This document shows positions 43,043 through 51,155 of a stretch of 64,000 nt of DNA, piece after piece (positions within the stretch are counted from its first letter, which is position 1; each line of letters begins with the position of its first letter). Source of the stretch: Terrimesophilobacter sp963702165. GTDB lineage: Bacteria; Actinomycetota; Actinomycetes; Actinomycetales; Microbacteriaceae. The DNA is taken from positions 1,054,001 through 1,118,000 of the forward strand of contig OY969722.1 of NCBI GenBank assembly GCA_963702165.1. Direction: 5' to 3'. A program made the translations under genes and the position numbers. The notes beneath the pieces are model-generated. The model searched no databases. It was not told where the DNA came from and worked only from the letters and a program-made list of their open reading frames with translations.

Positions 43043-45553
43043 TCAGACGCTGATGGACGTGTCGATTTCGCCGACACCGGTCACCCGGATGACCGCAACC
43101 CCTTCCTCGGCCGACCGCTCGAGGTCGACGATGGCCGTGATGCCCCAGTCATGGTCGCCAGCCGGGTCGGCGAACACCTGCCGCACCCGCCACTCGGTGT
43201 TGCCCCGGGCGATGTGCAGCAGCGCGCCGCTGCGGGCATCCGAGTCGATTCCAATCGAGTCGTGGACGGCGTAGTAGGCATCGAGCGCGTCGGCCCACGC
43301 GTCGGCGCCGAAGCCCGCGTCGGCGTCCAGTTCGCCCAGTTCCTCCACCTTGTCGAAGGCTGCCAGTTGCACGCGGCGGAACAGCTCGTTGCGCACCAGC
43401 ACCCGGAAGGCCCGCTGGTTGGTCAGCACGCTCGGCGGTGGCGGTGGCGCGACCTGCTGCTCGTGCTGCTCGTGCTCGGTCGGGTTCGCGAGTTCGGCCC
43501 ACTCGTCGAGCAGGCTGGAGTCGACCTGGCGGACGAGTTCGCCCAGCCATTCGATGATGTCGTGCAGTTCCTCGTTCTTCGCCGACTCCGGGATGGTCTG
43601 CCGGATCGCCCGGAACGCGTCGGTGAGGTAGCGCAGCAGGGTGCCCTCTGAGCGGTGCAGCGAGTAGAAGCCGACGTACTCGTTGAAGGTCATCGCCCGC
43701 TCGTACAGGTCGCGCACCACGGTCTTCGGCGAGAGTTCGAAGTCCGCCACCCAGGGCTGCGACGTGCGGTAGGTCGCGAACGCCGCCTCGAGTTCGTGCT
43801 CGAGCGGTTTCGGGTGGGTGATCTCCTCGAGCAGCTCCATCCGCCGGTCGTATTCGATGCCGTCGGCCTTCATCGCCGCGACCGCTTCGCCGCGAGCGAG
43901 TTTCTCCTGCGCTCGGAGCACAGGCCCGGGGTCGTCGAGGGTCGCCTCGACGGTCGAGATGACATCGAGTGCGTACGACGGCGACTCTGGATCCAGCAGT
44001 TCGAGCGCCGCGAGCGCGAACGGCGACAGCGGCTGGTTGAGGGCGAAGTTGGGCTGCACGTCGACGGTGAGGCGGATCTGCCCGTCGACGCTCTCCACCA
44101 GCCCGGCGGTCTTCAGGGTGCGGTAGATGGACAGCGCCTGTCGGGCGAGTTGCCGCTGGCGCGGTCGCGGTTCGTGGCTGTTCTCGATCAGTTCACGGAT
44201 CTCGGTGAACGGGTCCTTCCCGTGTGCGATCACGTTGAGCACCATGGCGTGACTCATCCGCATGTTGGAGGTGAGCCGCTCCGGCTCGGCGGCGATCAGG
44301 CGGTTGAAGCTCGGTTCGCCCCACGACACGAAGCCATCCGGTGCCTTCTTCCGCTGCACGCGCTTGAGTTTCTTGGGGTCGTCCCCGGCCTTCGCGACCA
44401 GCCGGGCGTTCTCCACCTCATGCTCAGGCGCCTGGGCGACCACAGTGCCGGCGGTGTCGAATCCGGCCCTGCCCGCCCGACCCGCGATCTGATGGAATTC
44501 GCGCGCGGTGAGTTGGCGCATCCGGGTGCCATCGAACTTGGTGAGGCCGGTGAGCAGCACGGTTCTGATCGGCACATTGATGCCGACGCCGAGCGTGTCG
44601 GTGCCGCTGATCACCCGCAACAGGCCGCGCTGGGCGAGCTGTTCGACGAGTCGGCGGTACTTGGGCAGCATGCCGGCGTGGTGCACGCCGATGCCGGATC
44701 TGACCAGGCGGGACAGGGTCTGCCCGAACTTCGTGGTGAAGCGGAAATCGCCGATGAGGTCGGCGATCTCGTCTCGCTGCTCGCGCGTGATCACCTTCAG
44801 GCTGGTCAGCGCCTGAGCTCGCTCGAGGGCAGCGAGTTGGGAGAAGTGGACGATGTAGACGGGCGCCTGGCCGGTGGCGAGCAGCTCGTCGACGCTCTCG
44901 TGCACCGGGGTGGTCGCGTAGAAGTAGTGCAGCGGCACCGGACGCTCCACTCCGGTCACGGATGCGGTGGGCCGCCCGGTGCGCTCGGTCAGATCGCGCG
45001 CGAGCGCGTCGACATCGCCGAGAGTGGCGGACATCAGCAGGAACTGCGCCCTGGGCAGGCGCAGCAGCGGGACCTGCCAGGCCCAGCCCCGCTCAGGGTC
45101 GGCATAGAAATGGAACTCATCCATGATGACGACATCCACCGGAGCGTCTGCGCCCTGCCGCAGCGACATGTTGGCGAGGATCTCCGCGGTGCAGCAGATG
45201 ATCGGGGCATCCGGGTTCACGCTCGAGTCGCCGGTGACCATGCCGACGTTCTGGGCACCGAACAGGTCGACGAGCGCGAAGAACTTCTCCGACACCAGCG
45301 CCTTGATCGGTGCCGTGTAGACGCTGCGCGCACCGGCTGCCATGGCGGCGAAGTGCGCGGCAACCGCGACCAGCGACTTTCCGGTTCCGGTCGGGGTGCT
45401 GAGGATGACATTGGCGCCGGTGACCAGCTCCATGACTGCCTCGTCCTGCGCGGGATACAGGGTGAACCCCGCGCCGGCCGCCCACTCCACGAACTCGCCG
45501 TAGACGACATCCGGGTCACTGCTGTCGGGAATACGCACGCTTAACGGTTGCAC
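43043..45553 (-). CDS. Ski2-like DEAD/DEAH-box helicase (DUF3516 C-terminus)
   Basis: 836 residues. Helicase motifs are complete: Walker A STPTGTGKS (about residues 52-60), Ia TAPIKALVSEKF, Walker B DEFHF, III LLMSATLGD, and motif VI QIAGRAGRAG. The C-terminal third matches the actinobacterial DUF3516 extension of Ski2-type RNA helicases and contains a run of prolines (QQVAPPPPPS). A role in RNA unwinding or turnover is inferred from the family. It lies in a run of minus-strand genes from 49.1 to 41.6 kb. Confidence 0.9.
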   Translation of the reverse strand: MQPLSVRIPDSSDPDVVYGEFVEWAAGAGFTLYPAQDEAVMELVTGANVILSTPTGTGKSLVAVAAHFAAMAAGARSVYTAPIKALVSEKFFALVDLFGAQNVGMVTGDSSVNPDAPIICCTAEILANMSLRQGADAPVDVVIMDEFHFYADPERGWAWQVPLLRLPRAQFLLMSATLGDVDALARDLTERTGRPTASVTGVERPVPLHYFYATTPVHESVDELLATGQAPVYIVHFSQLAALERAQALTSLKVITREQRDEIADLIGDFRFTTKFGQTLSRLVRSGIGVHHAGMLPKYRRLVEQLAQRGLLRVISGTDTLGVGINVPIRTVLLTGLTKFDGTRMRQLTAREFHQIAGRAGRAGFDTAGTVVAQAPEHEVENARLVAKAGDDPKKLKRVQRKKAPDGFVSWGEPSFNRLIAAEPERLTSNMRMSHAMVLNVIAHGKDPFTEIRELIENSHEPRPRQRQLARQALSIYRTLKTAGLVESVDGQIRLTVDVQPNFALNQPLSPFALAALELLDPESPSYALDVISTVEATLDDPGPVLRAQEKLARGEAVAAMKADGIEYDRRMELLEEITHPKPLEHELEAAFATYRTSQPWVADFELSPKTVVRDLYERAMTFNEYVGFYSLHRSEGTLLRYLTDAFRAIRQTIPESAKNEELHDIIEWLGELVRQVDSSLLDEWAELANPTEHEQHEQQVAPPPPPSVLTNQRAFRVLVRNELFRRVQLAAFDKVEELGELDADAGFGADAWADALDAYYAVHDSIGIDSDARSGALLHIARGNTEWRVRQVFADPAGDHDWGITAIVDLERSAEEGVAVIRVTGVGEIDTSISV

Positions 45554-45562
45554 ACGTGCTGA

Positions 45563-47344
45563 CTAGTCCCGTTCCGGCTCGACCGCCGGGTCGCGGTCGG
45601 CGACCACCGAGGCGATCACCGTCAGCAGGGCGGATGCGATGATCGCGGTTCCGAACAGCTGGTCGCCGACGCCTGCGAAGGCGCCGAGGTTGATCGCGGC
45701 ATCCGGATCGCGGGCGAGCGCGGCGAATGCGAGCACCGTCACGCCGAACAGCGAGTAGGCGAGGAAGATCAGCACCCGCGACGGCAGCGGGTAGCGGCGG
45801 GTGCCCTTGTTGGCGTACTCGGCGGTCGTCAGCAGGTTCCAGACGAAACCGAACAGCACGAAGGCGACACCGGTGAAGCCGAGCAGCGCGCCGAGCGGGT
45901 CGGAGACGAAGTCGCGCTGGTCGAAGAGCGCGGCGAGCAGCAGTGCGACAGCGATCCCGGCGGCCCGCCTCACGGTGAGGGTTCGTTTGGCGGCATAGAA
46001 CCCCAGCAGCACGAGGCACGCCACCGTCGCCACAATGGTCAGCGCTTCGCTGGTCCACAGCGCGCCGAACGGCGGCGGGAGCACATTGGCCGCGACCATC
46101 ACCGTCACTACGCCGATCGATCCGAGGATCTCCGGCGTGCCGGTGCGGCCGCGGCGAGCCCAGCGGATGGCCAGCACAATCAGGAAGATGCCGACCAGCA
46201 GCCGGTTGAGTGCGACGACGCGACTCATGGAGAGGAAACCGACCACTTCGGAGAGTGCGGCCGGCACGGCAGGAACGCCGTAGTTGAAGGCGACCTGGGC
46301 GACCAGCAGCGATACGGAAACGATGCCGAGGGTACCGGCGAGCCCCGCGGCGATGGGTTTGGCGACGGCACCGAAGCTGCTGTCGATTCCCTCGACCGAA
46401 GTATCGTCTCGGCGTCGGCGCACGCGCGCCAGCAGGAGCCACACGCCGACGATGAGGCCGCTGAGCAGGAGCGCGAGCGCGAGGTGGCTGAGTTTCGGCG
46501 GGTCGCCGTCGAGAATGCTCGCGGTCATCACCCAGCCTCGCCAGAGAACAAGTGCGGTGATGCCGACGGCGAGGGTGATCACCGATGGCAGTTGGGTGCG
46601 AACCACCCGCACCGCCCACACAGCGGAGGTGGCCGCCAGTTGGGCGACGGCCGCGCCGGCGACGAAGGCGAACGGAACCGCCAGCTGCCCGATGGTGGAC
46701 ATCATCAGCGACACGGTCACCGGGCCAAGGTCGTAGCCGAGGGACGCGCTCAGCGCACTCGACCTCAGCGATGTCGTGCCGAACGCGATCGTGAGGAAGA
46801 TGAGGATTACCGGGAAGTCCCACCAGGCGAAATCGAATCGACGCCGGATGACGGTGTACACAATCAGCGCCAGCGCTACAGCAATCGTCGCGATCCTCGA
46901 GAGCTGGGTGTCATCGCCGATGTTCATGGATCCCATGAGCAGGAGCACGAGGACAGTGAGCGTCGTGACGACCGCCGTCAGCCATCCCGTGACGTGCAGC
47001 ACCGCGGTTTGCACGAGCGCGATCGAGATGACAAGCAGCAGCAGGAGCACCCAGAGCACGGGGCGCGGGAACGACAGGTACTGGCCACCAACGGTCACCG
47101 ACAGCGGCAGCGACTCCCGCAACACAGAGGAGAACAGGATGCCCGCCACCGCGATGCCGTAGCCGATGACGGCGATGCTGGCGATGGTCCTCAGGCCCCT
47201 TGGCCAACCGTCGGCTCGCAGTCTGCCTTCGCGGTACGGTCGGCCGACGACGTGATCAAAGAAGGAGCTGACCATCGCCCAGGCGATGCCGACGATGCGT
47301 CGCGGCAGGGATGGCGCTTGCTGCGGGGTCAGGGTCGCGGTCAC
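45563..47344 (-). CDS. Large polytopic membrane protein of unknown function
   Basis: 593 residues with about 16 hydrophobic segments spread over the whole length. A short polar N-terminus contains a basic patch (HVVGRPYREGRLRADGWPRGLR), and a charged loop (RVRRRRDDTSVEGIDSSFG) stands near the middle. I recognise no catalytic motif or named family. The last residues are acidic (DRDPAVEPERD). It overlaps by four bases the upstream gene for a membrane-anchored beta-propeller protein, so the two are co-translated and probably work together; a channel, export or envelope role is only a guess. Confidence 0.7.
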   Translation of the reverse strand: MTATLTPQQAPSLPRRIVGIAWAMVSSFFDHVVGRPYREGRLRADGWPRGLRTIASIAVIGYGIAVAGILFSSVLRESLPLSVTVGGQYLSFPRPVLWVLLLLLVISIALVQTAVLHVTGWLTAVVTTLTVLVLLLMGSMNIGDDTQLSRIATIAVALALIVYTVIRRRFDFAWWDFPVILIFLTIAFGTTSLRSSALSASLGYDLGPVTVSLMMSTIGQLAVPFAFVAGAAVAQLAATSAVWAVRVVRTQLPSVITLAVGITALVLWRGWVMTASILDGDPPKLSHLALALLLSGLIVGVWLLLARVRRRRDDTSVEGIDSSFGAVAKPIAAGLAGTLGIVSVSLLVAQVAFNYGVPAVPAALSEVVGFLSMSRVVALNRLLVGIFLIVLAIRWARRGRTGTPEILGSIGVVTVMVAANVLPPPFGALWTSEALTIVATVACLVLLGFYAAKRTLTVRRAAGIAVALLLAALFDQRDFVSDPLGALLGFTGVAFVLFGFVWNLLTTAEYANKGTRRYPLPSRVLIFLAYSLFGVTVLAFAALARDPDAAINLGAFAGVGDQLFGTAIIASALLTVIASVVADRDPAVEPERD

Positions 47345-49152
47345 GGCTCACCGATCCTGAGCGCGGAGTTGAGGCTCTGCACCGACCAGATGCCGTCCCG
47401 TCCGGCAAGGACATGCCTGGAGAGCTCGTCGCTGTCGACCTGGAGTTTCCATTCAAGGACCGTTTCGCCCCGGTCATCGACGAGGGTTGCCGAGTCGCGA
47501 TCCACCAGCACGAGCCGATTGCCATCGCCGATGGCATGGCTCGCCCCTTCACGCGACCAGAGGATCCTCCCGTCGTCGGGATCGAACGCGACGCTTTCCT
47601 CATCGCTCACGACGACGACCTGGCCCGCTGCGACCTGCACAGCGGACGGGAGACCGAGGTAGCGGGCGTCCCATAGCTTCCTGCCGGTCGCGAGGCTGTA
47701 GCTGGTGACCCAGGAATCAGCGCCGGCGATGACGACCACGTCGTCGGCGATGGCGATCCCGTAGCCTTCGGTGCCGTTCGTCTCCCATCGGATGTCGCCG
47801 TCTTTGCGATCGAGCGCGACGACGCGGCCGGCGCGATCGACGACGATGACGGTGTCCGCGCCGACGACGGGCCGCTGGTCGACGTCGGCGCCGATCGGCT
47901 TTTCCCAGCGGGTCTTGCCGCTGATCGCGTCGATACTTGTGACGACGCCGTCGAGTCCGACGACGATGGCGTTGCCGGCACCGTCTGAAACGGGTGCGGC
48001 AATGACGAGGTCGCTGGTGTCACGCGTCCAGAGCCGCTGGCCCGCATCGCTGTACGCGACGATGCGGCGGCTGGACGTCGTCGCGATGATGACATCGCCG
48101 ACAGCGCCGAGTGCGATGGCGTGGCCGCCGGGGTGGCCGATCCAGTGGTGGACGAGTGATCTGCTGCGCTCGTCGTAGCGCAGAGCGACCAGATCGTCAC
48201 CGCTGTCGCGCGTTGTGACGATGGTTCCGGATGCGGTCAACGCCGGCACTACCGAGTAGGACGGGATGCCGTCGTCCTCGCCGTAGACCGGGTCGCGCCG
48301 CACCGTCTGCAACTCTCGGTCCCGCCAGCCGCGCGGGTCGGTCCATGCGCCGATGGATTTGGTGGCGGAGTGCGACTGGAGCCGTGGAGCATCAATCCCC
48401 GCCACAATGACGGCCGTGTCGTCAACCGTGGCGTCGATCGCGATGCGTCCACGCCCGGGGCACCACAGGTCTGCCTCGTTGACCGTCAGGAGGAGGGCGC
48501 CCGCGTCGTCGAGGTATTCGATGACGCCGCGGGTCTCGATGCATCCGCGGGGGTCGTCCAGGCTTGCGTTCTCGAGGAGGCTGGCGTTCTCGGGCTGGTG
48601 CGCGGTGAAGCGGGAGCGGTAGTTCAGCGACCCGCCCACGAAGGCGGTTCCTTCACTTTCCCAGCTGGATCCGGGTGCGACATCGGTGGGCAGCACCAGG
48701 AGTCCCGGCGTGTAGATGAAGGACACGTCCCCGCCCCAGGCGACCATCGATTCGACGCCCGCCTCGGTGAACCGGAACAGCTCGCCGTTCTGCGTGGCCT
48801 CGCCGTCGGTGACAGTGGTGGTGGTCTCCCGCCAGAGCGTCGCGTTCCTGACCTCGCTGTCGCTGAGCTCACCGAGCAGCGCATGCGCAGCCATGCTGGG
48901 CAGGGTGAGGAACTCTTCGACACCAGTGGCCCGGGAGCTTTCGGAGGAGCGCACGACGCCGTCCTGGTCGACGAACCATTCGACGTGTCCATCCGCAGGG
49001 ACGAGCCGTGCGGCATTGCTCTCTGCCCGGCCGGTCAGATCCCGGTCGCTGAGCGCGATCGCGCTGGTGCAGACGAGGACCACCGCCACGATCGATGCAG
49101 CCGATACGATGCCGGATGCCCGCAACTTTGCGACGGCGCCAGCGGAGGTCAT
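47341..49152 (-). CDS. Membrane-anchored PQQ-type beta-propeller protein of unknown function
   Basis: 603 residues. One hydrophobic helix near the N-terminus (about residues 14-34) serves as an anchor or uncleaved signal. A beta-rich domain with two cysteines of the form RGCIE and DLWCPG follows, then a C-terminal propeller (about residues 290-590) built from repeats of the kind SGKTRWEKP, DGDIRWET, TGRKLWDARY and DGRILWSREG. No PQQ-dehydrogenase active-site residues were recognised, so it is a structural or binding propeller, presumably facing outwards. It is translationally coupled to the polytopic membrane protein downstream. Confidence 0.75.
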   Translation of the reverse strand: MTSAGAVAKLRASGIVSAASIVAVVLVCTSAIALSDRDLTGRAESNAARLVPADGHVEWFVDQDGVVRSSESSRATGVEEFLTLPSMAAHALLGELSDSEVRNATLWRETTTTVTDGEATQNGELFRFTEAGVESMVAWGGDVSFIYTPGLLVLPTDVAPGSSWESEGTAFVGGSLNYRSRFTAHQPENASLLENASLDDPRGCIETRGVIEYLDDAGALLLTVNEADLWCPGRGRIAIDATVDDTAVIVAGIDAPRLQSHSATKSIGAWTDPRGWRDRELQTVRRDPVYGEDDGIPSYSVVPALTASGTIVTTRDSGDDLVALRYDERSRSLVHHWIGHPGGHAIALGAVGDVIIATTSSRRIVAYSDAGQRLWTRDTSDLVIAAPVSDGAGNAIVVGLDGVVTSIDAISGKTRWEKPIGADVDQRPVVGADTVIVVDRAGRVVALDRKDGDIRWETNGTEGYGIAIADDVVVIAGADSWVTSYSLATGRKLWDARYLGLPSAVQVAAGQVVVVSDEESVAFDPDDGRILWSREGASHAIGDGNRLVLVDRDSATLVDDRGETVLEWKLQVDSDELSRHVLAGRDGIWSVQSLNSALRIGEP

Positions 49153-49193
49153 TCGATCATCGTAGGGGTTGACAGTAGTTCAGTTGCGACGTC

Positions 49194-49315
49194 TCGGTGA
49201 TCGAGCCTTCCGGTCATCGAGCTTCTCGAGATCCGCCCACTCCGGTGGTCGCGCCCTCCCGGTGATCGAGCCTCTCGAGATCCCGATCCCCGGTGGTCGA
49301 GCCTGTCGAGACCAT
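49194..49315. repeat. Degenerate tandem copies of a GGTGGTCGAGCCTGTCGAGACC-type repeat
   Basis: Five or so related units stand head to tail, for example CGGTGATCGAGCCT, CGGTCATCGAGCTTCTCGAGATC, CGGTGATCGAGCCTCTCGAGATC and CGGTGGTCGAGCCTGTCGAGACC. Each holds the small palindrome TCGAG-N-CTCGA or a variant. Repeats of this type are common between genes in Microbacteriaceae. They lie between the propeller gene and the broken HNH gene. Confidence 0.7.
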
Positions 49316-49347
49316 CTCGGCGTTGGGCAGAGTTCTCCCCGGGTGCT

Positions 49348-50816
49348 TCAGGTGGCGCGATGTCGCTCGGTGGCGGTGAGGGCGTCGTTCAGTGCCGGTG
49401 ACTTCGATGGCATTGGTCTGGGTGTCTGGGTGGGGTCGATCTCCCGGGGCGGGATCAGCCAGAACTGGATCCCGCTGGGGTCGTTGTCGCGGACTTCGAT
49501 CTCCCAGCCCTCGTCGTGCAGCAGCAGGTGGTGGTGGCGGCAAAGGAGGATGCCGTTGTCGATGTCGGTTTTCCCGCCGTCGCGTTCCCACCAGCGGATG
49601 TGGTGGGCCTCTGCCCATTCCGGGGTGCGTTCGCAGCCGGGCCAGGCGCAGCCGCCGTCGCGGGCGGCCAGCAGCCGGCGTTGGGCCCGGTTGAAGAAGC
49701 GCTGCTCCCGACCCAGGTAGACGGGGATGGGGCGGTCGTCGAAGACGATCAGCTCGATCCCGTTCAGGCACACGTTGCGCTCCACGGTGGCCATCGACAC
49801 CGGATACGGCTGCCCCTCGATCCAACCCCGACCGGTGCGCTCTTCCAGGTCGCTTGGCGGCCACCAGTACCCGGACCGCGGGCCGGTTCACCCCGACCAC
49901 GGTCTGCGGGTCGGTGTCCAGGGCCAGCTGGATCAGCTCCAGCATCCCGTCGGAGGCCAGCTGCTCGGTGCGTGCGGGTATCCGCCAGGATCCGCTCGGC
50001 GCGTTCCTGTTCGGGGCCGCTGGTGAAGCGGGGTCCGCCGCGGCGGGGTGAGGTGAGTTTGTCGTAGACGTCATCGATCAGCGCGGCACCCTCGGGGTCG
50101 AGGTCCCAGGTGTAGCGGGTCATCCCGTCATCGCGCTTCCACCGCCGGAACGAGCGCAACACCCTACGCTGCCGCTCCCGCTCCACAATCCCCGCCGCAT
50201 CCAGGTCGTCGCGGGCGGTCCGGGCCAGGCGCAGCATGCCCTCGGCGTCGGTGCCGGTCGCGTTCTCCACCAGCCGGGCAGCGGCGGCGGTCAAGTCTTC
50301 GGTCGTGACACCCGGGCCGGGTTTGCCGAGTCCAGTGCGGATTGCCTCCGCCCCGGCCACCGACAGGGTCCCTCCGGCAACCGCCCTCCCCACCGACGCC
50401 AGCCAGGGCTCGGTCATCATCGACGCCAGCCCCACTGGGTCATCGATCCCGGCGGTCTCGGCATTCTGCAGCAGGTCGGCATCGTTGAGCATGGTCCCGA
50501 CCCGGATCAGGGTGGTCGCCTCCCGGGCGGTGGAGCCGGTCACGCCACGGATCAGGGCCTCCGGGGTGCGGAACCCCTCCTTCCGGGCCAACCCCCCGAA
50601 GCCCGGCCTCCACGGATTCGAGCGGCGCACCACCTCACCGGCCAGCACCGACGCGCAAGCATCAAGACTGCGCTTGGCCTCCGCCAGCGACCGCTGCGCG
50701 CCCAGCAACTGCTTATCGTCAAGCGCTCGGGCGCCCGGCGCGTCGGCGCCGATCCGGGCGGCAGCAGCCAGCAGCACCTCGAGCGAGGTGCTGAACGTAG
50801 CTGCGGAAGTGGTCAT
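49348..50816 (-). pseudogene. 13E12-type (DUF222) HNH endonuclease, two frameshifts
   Basis: The coding sense is split over three frames. The first runs from ATG 50816 with the DUF222 domain (ALDDKQLLGAQRSLAEAKR, WDLDPEGAALIDDVYDKL) to about 49975. There GTGC stands twice in tandem (49968-49975); removing one copy restores TEQLASDGMLELIQLALDT in the next frame. At about 49852 one extra base moves it again, to MATVERNVCLNGIEL. The C-terminal HNH domain is intact (WPGCERTPEWAEAHHI, DIDNGILLCRHHH). Corrected length is about 488 residues, normal for the family. These are mobile-repeat-like proteins that often decay. Confidence 0.85.
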
Positions 50817-51155
50817 GCATCCATTGTCCCAAGCCTCGAATACAGCTCCACAAGCAGATTTGAGAATCTGTTAGAAACTACTTTCACGACCACCTGTGGA
50901 GGAGAAGTGCCGGCCAGGAGGTTGACGACGAACTCGCCAGAAAGCCGCGCCGGGCACAAGCTCGACCACCGAGACGGCGAGATCACCGATAAGGCGGGCA
51001 AGAGCCAGCCCCCCAGCCAGCAGCCACCACCACAACCACCACCACCACCACCACCAATGCCCACTCAGGACCCGCCCAATAGACTGGTCTGCGCGTCGGC
51101 GGCCGTGCGAGCGCCCCGGCGGAACCACCCGATCGGCGAGAGGCGAAGCGCAACT
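50817..51155. other. 339-base gap with a CCA triplet tract
   Basis: No confident gene. A (CCA)3-CAA-(CCA)7 tract lies at 51024-51056. The reading frame of the downstream DUF262 gene is open through this gap back to a GTG at 50907 that follows GGAGGAGA closely. If used, it would add 83 residues, including a glutamine/proline run. I consider the extension unlikely because its composition is unlike the family, but it cannot be excluded. No promoter was identified with confidence. Confidence 0.5.

Noticed and set aside
43655..45544. Plus-strand open frame of 629 codons
   Set aside because: It lies opposite the helicase gene, is rich in Arg/His/Asp/Gly as expected for an antisense frame of high-GC DNA, and has no motifs.
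49194..49315. Possible insertion sequence end or attachment site
   Set aside because: The copies are degenerate, tandem and palindromic, with no transposase or integrase and no target duplication in view.
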